In this document: positions 24,332 to 34,400 of the stretch, in pieces
Layout: every line of letters starts with the position of its first letter
Position numbering within the stretch: position 1 is the stretch's first letter
Source of the DNA: Saccoglossus kowalevskii
Lineage: Eukaryota; Hemichordata; Enteropneusta; Harrimaniidae
Direction: 5' to 3'
Length of the DNA stretch: 41,721 nucleotides
NCBI RefSeq assembly: GCF_000003605.2
Contig: NW_003135351.1
Coordinates: 90,856-132,576 of the forward strand
The notes under the pieces: model-generated
Databases searched by the model: none
Told to the model about the DNA's origin: nothing
The model's input: only the letters and a program-made list of their open reading frames with translations
Translations under genes and position numbers: made by a program

Positions 24332-27065
24332 GTAATCTGTGTCTACAATATGACACTGATTTGTGTTCCACAAAAACCACATGCTATCTATTCTGGTGTG
24401 CATGCCTGCATAAAGTGTTATTGTATTGTATTCTATTATAAGTCGTGTATCTGGTATTATTAACCATTTCTTAGAGTAAATATTCAGAATATAAGCAGAA
24501 TTGCAGCGACTCGCTCATAAACAAATGAAGGGTTGGATGTCCTGCTCTGATGTTAACAATTACAACAATCTAAGGGCAACGTCAAAAGATTGATGTAGAA
24601 TAAAAAAACTTGATTCCTTAATTTTTCTTCGGCACCTGATCTGAACATGTTTTGCCAAACCATGTTTATCATAAACAGATTCTATGATTGATTTATAATT
24701 CTGTCATTGATTGAGTGTCAAATATTAAAATAAACAATGTTAATAACTTTAAAGCTTGGATATCAAAAATTCATCACAAATTTATGATGAATGAGGACGC
24801 ATTAAAAAGTAAAACAGATTTTGTCGGATAGACTTGTTTCAGGCCCATAGCAGTTCCTTTCCCATACTAATGGAATTAAGTTTTTTTCCCCACTACATAA
24901 TGTTTTGACGTTTTCCCAAAAAATTGTTATTATAGGTTTATATCTACCCTTGATTCTACTTGTCCCTCTTTTAGATATTTGATGGTAATAGATCAATTTC
25001 AATATTTTCTGCTATGCTGATAAGGTATGCACAATGTATAAAGCAATATTTATTCTATCATACATGTGAAAATCTAAAAATGTGACGCAGGCTAGAACAG
25101 GTACTGTTTTTTTTTAAATGGCCCTGCATGAAACGGGCATGTGAAAATGAAACTGAACATTTAATTGTTCTGTGTATGTAAATATAAACATAAACGAGTA
25201 ATACATTATTTGTCTTTCCAAATTAATAATGTACTATGTTTCAAGTATTTTGTGCATGATGTGTTGACATGCATGCTGCTGGTTTAACTGTAGTCAAACT
25301 TTTATGCTGTATGTCTTAAATATAGGGGGAGAAGCGTGCAGATCACTCGTATGTAGCATTAAAAGAAATGATCGCAAAATATTTTGTGTGCAGTCTTGTG
25401 TGTGGGTCAAATTGGGACATCTGCATTATATTTGGGATATTTATAGCAGATAGCCATATACATGTAACCTAATTATGGAAATCTAGAACATTCATAATCT
25501 ATGCTGTGGTCATTCTTTGACTGTGAAGGAGAAAGCTTAGCAGCTCCAGACCGTTGTAGGGAGAGAGAGAGGGGGGGGGACAATCCCACAGATGCATGTT
25601 GGTTTACCCAGCTCACCAGATAACTGACTTGTGTCTAGCATCGTCTGTCAAATCCAAAATGGTTCACTGGCAGTCTTGTTTAAACAAATGCAGTTTCAAA
25701 ATGCCACATCTTGTACATGCCAGGACAAATCAATTTAAAACTTCACATGCACGATACACGTATCTGACATGCCTAGACCAATCAAGATTTTTGCCAACTG
25801 GTAGAAAATGAAAGTGCGATAATAAATACGATTCATTAAGGCCTGTTGACACGTCCCACACTGGCAGATTTTAGTTGGGCAGATGAATCAAGTCTTTCCT
25901 AACTGACCAAATGGGGGTAAGTCCCAAGTTACTAAGTTTAACCCATGAATGAATATTGAATGAAATGTGCTATTGTACTGTGTAATACACACTTGTAGGA
26001 AAATCACTTTACCTTCTCCATGTCTTACTTTACATCTGTAAGTGGTTCAAATCAGGCAATGTTTACATGTCACAAAGGGCATAAAAGTGCGTTTATTGTA
26101 TTTTACTTTGTTAAATGGTATTAACTATTTCACTGGCAAGGATTTGTCAAAACTGTAGGATATTTTATTAAACATCATTCACATCGAGATAGTGTACAGT
26201 TCGTCTTGGATTCAGCTCGCATCTGTTCTTTCCGGCATATATTTGTACTTTGAAGTATGTAGAATTCAAGTTGCAGGAATCTGAACACATGCAAGGCGTC
26301 AGTAAATGACCAGTTGTCACACGTATTAAACTTTAATATAAACAAACGTATGCATTTACGTCGCATAGGACCCACATCAAAATGACAGTGTAACAACTAT
26401 GATACTGAGACTGGCCACATGAATTTTCAATGTTGCACTATAATGCTGACAGACAACTGTTGGCGCACATTTGAGATTCAATGGTGAATCATAAAAGTTC
26501 ACTAGTGTCTAAGCATGGATGTCATGAAGATTACATTTAAAGTGGTTGTCTAATATCCCAGCCTTAGTTTCCACTTATTTACAAATAACTTCATGTTGAG
26601 AATATTCGTACCAAATTGATGCAAGTAAAGTCAAAGATGTATAACAAAAGAAAATCAATTAATCAAATTCAGATTGCCAAAAATGTGTGTACCACTAACA
26701 ATGTATGTCTAAGTATGGAGGATTTGATAAAATCACATAATTCATTTAATAGACCGGTCACCCAATCTTCACAAATACTGTAAACGGACAAAATTGTCAA
26801 ATTTTGCAGTGAACATTTTATTTGGAACTTTGTGACTTTCATGGCTTATGTTTCAGTTTCAAGCATTTTCAATATGATACTGACTTCTGATGTACCCCAT
26901 CTGCTCTAAACCGAAGCCACACCGTTGAACAGTGCTATGGGACCATTCCCTTAAAATTCTAACAAGACGGGATACATCAGCAATGAATTAAACATCAGCT
27001 CGTTATGATAAATGAATGATTGTATTACTCAAATTCAGTAGTAAAACTTGTCACATGGAATAAAG

Positions 27066-27255
27066 ACAGCGCTCAGGGTTTGCGCTAGTGTCTCGGCAAG
27101 ACGAGTCCCACTTACAAAATTTTAAGAAATTGAAATTTGACCCTTTATAACTTTATTAGAGATTGGACCCCAGCTTGCCTGAAAAACTGGGTCCCTCTTC
27201 AATAATTGGAGTCCGGGAAGCAAAATATGTGGTTAACGCAATCCCCGAGCGCTGT
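27066..27255. mobile_element. 190-bp MITE with ACAGCGCTC ends
   Basis: ACAGCGCTCAGGGTTTGCG at 27066 is mirrored by a right end that reads ACAGCGCTCGGGGATTGCG on the other strand. It is non-coding and lies upstream of the TIMM8 3' side. Confidence 0.75.
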
Positions 27256-27759
27256 ACATGATACTAAGATATTATAACTGTTCAATACATAAATGAAACA
27301 AGTGTCATCACTGTCGGAAATAATACATGTCCACCCTGACAATTTGTTTTTAGGAAACAGATCCACTCGTTCATTTACAGTTCTGCCATTTACTCAACAT
27401 GGTAATGTGAATTACCAGATGACTGGCGGTTGTTAGATCAGAATAAAATCTCAAAATCAGGATAGATGTTGGAGACCTGATGCAGGTGTTCAGTAGGTAT
27501 CATTCAATTCTTTTAAATCATTTGGGATAAAAAGTCCTCACATTTAGTACAGTATTCTTCATTGAGTTGCGATTATATCCTTCAACAGTTCCTATTGTGT
27601 AAAGCCCAGGTATGTCCATCATCCCTTGATATCATTGTCATTTGGTATGTCCTGCTAGTTGGATATTGATAATTCTGGTATGAAGTTCATTGACCCCAGT
27701 GAATGAAAACTACGGATATAGTTCACACACCAAACTATATTCACCTAAATGTCACGAAG

Positions 27760-28002
27760 TTATTTGTGAGAGTTCTCTAATCGATTAACGATGAAATTTG
27801 TTGTATCGATGAACCTCTCCACGCAGTTCACAATGCAGCTCTCCGATTTGGAGTCCATTTTGCTACTGAGTCTGGAATCGGCGAGACATTTGTCCCAACA
27901 CTGTCCCGTTAACTGGTGCACTAGAGTCTGGAAGCGCTGCCTCTGCGATTCTACATTCAGGAAGTGTGCGACTTCTGGGTCGACGTCGGGATTACCCTGC
28001 AT
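27760..28002 (-). CDS. TIMM8A: TIMM8 small Tim chaperone, single exon
   Basis: This encodes 80 aa, MQGNPDVDPEVAHFL to VNRLENSHK, with stop TAA at 27760-27762. Known role: Tim8 pairs with Tim13 as a hexameric chaperone in the mitochondrial intermembrane space, delivering substrates such as Tim23 to the inner membrane. Seen: the twin CX3C motif, CWDKC (about 35-39) and CIVNC (about 56-60), the FQTLVHQLT helix before it and the NCVERFIDT signature after it, all close to human TIMM8A/B. The length is only slightly shorter than human TIMM8A (97 aa). The ATG sits in a strong context (CCACCATG) and nothing upstream suggests a longer N terminus. It is divergent with TERF2IP, 349 bp away. Vertebrates have A and B paralogues; which one this corresponds to cannot be told. 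Confidence 0.96.
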   Translation of the reverse strand: MQGNPDVDPEVAHFLNVESQRQRFQTLVHQLTGQCWDKCLADSRLSSKMDSKSESCIVNCVERFIDTTNFIVNRLENSHK

Positions 28003-28351
28003 GGTGGAGGTTGTGTTAAAGGACGGTGAGCTGTGTAATACAACGGCAATCGTCGAAACCTCGTGTCACGTAGTTTAAGATCAAGGAGTGACCTCTTCCC
28101 ATAAGGCAGTTGGATTATTCTATTTTCAGTACGAGTTTTTAAGCAGATATTGCTATGTAATCAAAACATTATAATAGCAAGAATAATAGCAATTAGAAAA
28201 ACAAATTATGATATATATATTTCGAGAATAATACAGAGATTTCAATTAATACGATGAAATTGTTGTTACGTGAGTAAGATCCCATCTTGGACACCCCTAC
28301 ACACAGAGTGTTATGATCTACTTATTCCGGTTTCCGCACGAATCCATCAAC
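28003..28351. promoter_or_regulatory. Bidirectional TIMM8/TERF2IP promoter
   Basis: A 349-bp interval separates two start codons facing apart. It includes CACGT-type words (cacgtag near 28068 and tacgtgag near 28267) that could be E-box/CRE-like. No TATA box is evident at a sensible distance. The inferred role rests on gene geometry. Confidence 0.6.
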
Positions 28352-28359
28352 ATGGCGGC
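28349..28359 (+). promoter_or_regulatory. YY1-like site over the TERF2IP start codon
   Basis: AACATGGCGGC matches the AAnATGGCGGC form typical of YY1 sites that overlap translation starts of housekeeping genes. Confidence 0.4.
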
Positions 28360-28471
28360 GGATCGGGAATTCACGCATTCGTCCACATTGTTCACCAACG
28401 AAAGTGGCCAGCCGATGAAGTTTTATATGCGACCATGTGAGACTAAAGCAAACCTTCGGCCACTAGTGGAG
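28352..28471 (+). CDS. TERF2IP: TERF2IP exon 1 (BRCT start)
   Basis: Forty codons, MAADREFTHSSTLF to NLRPLVE, end in phase 0 with donor gtatgg. Confidence 0.93.
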
Positions 28472-31400
28472 GTATGGAGTTTTTCTTTTACAATTTGGAA
28501 ATCTAGTAAGTTCGATTTGATCCGCTAAACTTTACTGTGCTAATAATAAATTGCGGGAGATTCAAAACAAGCTGGAAATTATATCGATTGAGTAAAGTGC
28601 TCGATTACAACGCCTGGATCAGGAAAGTATTCTCGGGATATTCAAAACAAGCTGGAAAGTATATCGATTGAGTAAAGTGCTCGATTACAACGCCTGGATC
28701 AGGAAAGTGCGACTTTGTTGGAGTTGCAGCCTCGGAATTATATTTGAGCGTGCACTTGTTAAATTACTGGCGAATAAAATTGGAAAGAAGAGTGTTTTTG
28801 CTTTTGTTTGATACCGTGTTTGCCATAATGCCCGTCGTTATTTACCCGTAATTTGTGAATTTCACATAAAAGTGTCCGATAGTTGGGCCAGGGAGTGTAT
28901 TCTCTTGTACTTGTAGATATTTGCGTTTGCTACCAAATACTCAGGATTTTCCCGGTCAAACAACAATGTTAGAAATATACGAATGCCGTGATAAAAAACA
29001 AAACATGAAAACAAACTCTTTCATTCAGGAGACAGCAATTCACTTTTATCTCAAAATGAAGAGATATTAATTTTTACCTTGTCTGTATCATCTTAGATAA
29101 GGGTCAAGCTATACAAGGGGGAAATGTATATGTCCTTGTTGTTATTGATATTGTTGTTGTTGTTTTTATTCAATTTCATTCAAAGGTGCTGGAAATCTCG
29201 ACATAAAATAATCTCGACTCATTTTTTATTGGACAACTCGACTCAGTACCCCTAGATATCTCGACCCACCTATTTCAGACGACCTGCCGTCTTGACCAAA
29301 TCTCAATAGCGAGCATAGACTAACATGTTTGTTTTAAACACTGAATTATTATTTTTTGCTGCTTTCGTTGTTCATTTCACAGCGCTTGACCTCTGAAAAT
29401 GATGTCATTTTTTTGAGTGATCCATTGCACTTGATGGGTGAGAAGTAATTCTTCAAGGGGGTGACACCGAAGCCTGTTGTCACTAATATTGACAATTAGA
29501 CAAGTAACAAAAAGCGTGAAATGTTGTTAACAAACTTTTTGTTTTATGTTTTAGATGCAGGCTTATATTTAAAGCCCCACGTGTGTTATTCAAGATTGGT
29601 TAAATATTAAATAAATTTTTTCGAAATAAAATTTGTGCCTTGCCTTGGTATATCTCTTTTTGTTTTGTTGTTTTATATGTATATGGCTCTTGTGGTGGCC
29701 CTGAAAAGGGCCGTTTTGCTTGTGTACAATTGTACTAATTTAGTGTTTGGTTTGACCGTATATTTTGCTGCAACAGAGTAGGAGATAAGTTGTCGTAATG
29801 TCGCCAGCAACATGTTGATCTCACAACTTAAATATCTTGCCCTGTACTTGTCTGTATATTGATCTTTGTTATCATTGTAATTTGTCTTCTTTAATTAATT
29901 TTAATTGTACTTTAGTGTACATTGCCTCTATGCAGTAGCGGTATAATAACATATAATTGAAGCTTGCTTCTTCCTGTTCTTGAATTCAAACAGCGGTGCT
30001 AGCCCTCAACGTCGTTATTCCTGCGAATGGTTCTTCTGTATACCGTCCATGATGATGGTGGCCAATTTGCACTTTCTATCCATGTCGATCTTGTATACTG
30101 CACGAGTCCATCAGTCTCTTCTACTAATCATGCAGCCGATGATTTCATCTTCGGGTAGGAATGGTAATGCTATTAGTTGGCGGATATAATGATGAGTAGG
30201 GCCGTTCTCGTTATAAGAAACTTGCAACCCGAGCTGCCCAACACAGCTTATGTCCAGTGAAAATAGCAGCCCTTGATGTGAGAGCCAGGAAAAACACTCC
30301 TCACCGCAGCCAACATACCTGCCTCGAAGTCCATCACAAATTTCTGTACCCCGAGTCCTGGCAAAGCTAGTTTAACATTCTTCGAGACTTCCTCATAGTC
30401 TCTTGCCGTTCTCCTCAACATCAGAACATACTCCAGTGACAACTGTTTGATATTTTCACAATCCACAATTTCCACAATGGAGAACATCTGATAAAATGGT
30501 CGGCTGACAATCTTAAATGTTGCGTCCATGTACCATGTCTTTGAATGGCCTAGGTGATGTAACCATCCATTCTAAGGTCTCTTTTGACAAAATCTGGAGG
30601 CAGGAAACCAGTTTCAAGATCGAAATCTATTGCATGTGGTTCTTTAGATCTCATTTTTTGTTTAAGATGGTTGGCAGTACGAATTAAATTGGCTTCTACG
30701 GGGTAACTGTATGATGGTTCGTCTAATATGTCTCCATTGCCGATCGCCTCTTGTACTATATCTGCAGCAGAACATTGTACAGTGTATGTTGCCTTTAGCA
30801 GTCTTATTAACTTCAACCATGCTTTTTTATTTTGTCGAAATACCCGGCTGGCCTGGCACTGCAACACCATGTTGTCTTCCTTGAGTTTTTTACGGTCTTC
30901 GCTTTATAGGAATAACCTTGGTTATCCACTAACATGAAGTTACCTTGAATGGACATTCCTTTGATGATCGCATGTGTAACGATGTTTTCTTCTCCAAAAC
31001 GAGGAATGGGATTTGGCAGATCTTCATTCGAAAGTGCTGTAAAAGAGTTGTCAGAGTCCGATAACAATGGCATTGGCTGGACATCCATATCAGCATCAAT
31101 TGGCTGCTCAATTACAGCGGTTGCGTCAGTCTCTAACAATTCAACACTAGGCGACGGACAATCACTGCAATGCCGTGTAATAGATTCTATGTCTCCACGA
31201 ATAAGTTGACGATAAACATTCCTTGAAACACTAGAATTACACTTGCGTTGTTGTCATCTATTGCAGTTGCCACTCAAGAGCTTCTTGGCGAGGACGAACT
31301 TCCATAGAACATACATCGCATGGGTACACGGGAATAGCAGACATAACTTTGATTTAACTTGGAACTCAGGGAATGTATTGAGAACAGCTTGAGCAGGTTG

Positions 31401-34400
31401 AAATCCTGAACTCATGGACCTCATAAGCAGTTTTTTTTTTATTGAAAGTTGATTTTTGCCGACATTTCACACTTCTTATCCAATTAAAATTTGTTAAAAA
31501 TATTTTACTATTTCACACTTCCCGGCCAATCATATTCATTAAAAAATATAATTACCTTTTAAAATGTACGAGAGTTAAAATCATAGTCATATATACAAAA
31601 TTGTTGAAAACATATGGAAGCTGAAATCATTTAGTAATGAGTTGCATATGTCGGTAATATTGTTTGAAACGTACGTGGGTTAAAAGCACTTAGTGGCATA
31701 CGTTGGTGCTTCACGTGCAATTGCGATCTTCGGTGGGCGCCACTTTTTAAAAATTTGTCAAGTACCTAAATGTTGGCATGTGATTAACAATGCTTTGTAA
31801 CCGCAAACAATACAATGCTGAGAAAAATATATATGAAAAGAATGAACAACGAGACGCCAAAACTTATGGATTGAACCATCTTTACTATGGAATAATCAAA
31901 CGTAATAAACTTCATTATAATGTCCATAAAAATAACCAGGTTAAACACTAAGTGCTATTATGTCACACCACAATCATTTTTATTACTAGAAAAGAATACT
32001 TCTTTTGCGGCATTGTATGACAAATATTACACTGTGTACCTAAAAAATCAAAGGAAAGACATTTACATTATTGTAACAATCACGCTTTTAAGTAAACAAT
32101 TTTGTGTGTTGGTATTACCTCTTACATACTTATTATAGGAACATCAGCAAAAAGCATCACCTCACCTATAATAAAAGTCAGTGAGAATCATCTTTAATTA
32201 ACACTTACAAAAGAACAATGCGCATTGGCAAAGATGTACCGTAAAATTCCTTTTTGAGGCCGTGGCTTAATCAAGAATGGAAATCTCGGCCCTCCCACTT
32301 GAAAAACAAAAAGTCAGGGGTCGGCTTCAATTGAAGATGTTTGAAAGCCCAGTGCATGGATATGCAAATTAGGGGTTAATGATATGTTAATGAGATGCAT
32401 GCATATGGTCGAGACTTTGTTTCAAGCTTAGTAACTAAACAATAACAAAAAAAAAATGCCTCAATAAACATTCAAAATGCATGCAAATATTAGTCTCACA
32501 TAATATTCAATAAATACACACATGGTAGTTTGGTGCAGTCTCGCTCTTTTTGGAATATGTGATGACCCTGAAAAGGACTGTTTTGTTTGGTTGTGTGGAA
32601 GCCACACAGTTAGTTGGATTGTTAAAATCAATAAATGTCTTAGCCGTCATCATCGTCGTCCCTGTAAAATATCTCTGCAATTTCTTCACCAACTGCTTCG
32701 TCGTCTGTTTCAAGGTCTTCGTAGAGCAGGTTATCCTCAGCTCCATCAAGAGAATTGGATATCCCAGTCTTTTTAAAAGAATTTGTAGCTGTTGATTCCA
32801 GAATTTTGTTCCACAACGTAACAACTCACTCAAGCACGGTCTTCTTAACGGGGGCCTTGCGTTTACCAGCTGGTGTGAATAGTGCCTCACCGGTTTTCAT
32901 CCACTCGTCACACTCTACGTGCATATCGTCCTTCAGCGGTTTATTAACGCCCACATCTAACGGCTGGAGAAGAGACATTAATTCACCAGGAATAACAGCG
33001 ATGTCTATGTTGCGGGAATACAACTCTTCTTTCACCTTTGCTGTGAGGTGCACGCTGCGAGTCGTCGCCACGTTTGGGAAAAGAAAACTCGGAAAACTAT
33101 CGAAAAAAAACAGCGTTTGGTAATAGTGTGGAATGAAATTGATTGATAAATTCAATGATTTTGACCGCAAGAATTTGATTTGTCTATATTTTTGCGCGGC
33201 CATCTTGAAGTAAAAAAAAACATGACGAATCGAGTTAATGTTTCAATTTTTTACGTGTAAATCATGTGACCTTTCATAGAAATCCACGGAACAAACAAAT
33301 AAATACTTACTTACAGGACTCGTTTATATATCCCTTTTTTTGTACTTCCACTCTTATTTCTTTCCACGTGAGGTTGTCTAGTCGTCATTTTCCTTTGAAT
33401 ATAATTAACGGACGGACCTTCTGACCATCAGCCATTATCGTCAAAACTGCAGCCCCCTTTTTTTGAATTTGTGGTTTTAATGTGCACTGTTTTGATACCC
33501 TGGTGTTCCAGAGTACGGTTCCCGGGCATATCGAACCACAACGGTGTCTCGTCCATGTTGTATATGTCACTCAGAGGATAACCATGCTGATGACGCAACT
33601 GGATGACGTATCGCTGGAATTTCAGGATCTTGTCCTCGTAGTCGGCTGGTAATTTTTGCCCAATTGATGTACGGGAGTGAGTTGATAACGAATGACGTGC
33701 CTTAAATGCATGAACCCAGTCATCGGTTGCTTTAAACGTGCTGTCCTTACTCATTCTTCGAGCTTGTATTTGTAGCTGATTGCCATTTTTCCTGAGTCCG
33801 TCAAACCACTGTACGAGCCTGTCATCTTAAAGTCTTCTCCTTCACTCTACGGCCAGCACCAGGCAATCGTTGGGCTTGACTCTTGTTGTTGTATAATTGA
33901 TCTTCGCTCGAATCCATTGACGGACTTGTTTCTCGTTAATACCAAAGTGGTCAGCCGTTTTTCTGTCGTTCTTCCACTCAAGTGCTTTACAAACAGCTTT
34001 TAGTTTGAAAGATGAATCATAAAAAGCACGGCTAATACGGCTAATTTGATGAGGCATGGCTTCGATAAAAATAACGATAAGTTGCATAAGCGAACAGAGA
34101 ACTTTGAGCAGTATCAGAACTGGACCCAAAATGAAAATTTCTTCAAAACTCGGGTTCATATCTTGATGCATCTCTTTCATTGTATTTTTTCAACCAATCA
34201 CGAACAAATATTCGTTTAATCGATTGTCACTGAGCTTTTGTTTTACTCAAGACAGGAAGAGTGTATTACTTTATTTCATTGACCGTTTCACAACCCTATT
34301 ACCATGTCGGCATATCAAGTCGGTTCCACTCAAGTTTATTGTCACACATACAATAAAAATAACACCATGTCTAACACTCAAACACAAACAATTAGACAAC

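Larger units (their letters stand above)
21898..27759. other. Intergenic region between ARFIP and TIMM8
   Basis: Contains three MITEs (listed), homopolymer runs (poly-T near 23447, poly-G near 25572) and AT-rich sequence. ORFs of up to about 73 codons show no family signature. The 3' UTRs of both genes must fall here. Confidence 0.6.

Noticed and set aside
28313-28351. Upstream in-frame ATG for TERF2IP
   Set aside because: It would add 13 residues with no counterpart. The 28352 ATG gives the MAADREFTHSSTLF start aligned with human RAP1.
29740-30000. Histone pseudogene as the source of the stem-loop at 29697
   Set aside because: The minus-strand frame just upstream matches the MULE C terminus (YRQVQGKIFKL, AGDITT), not any histone fold.
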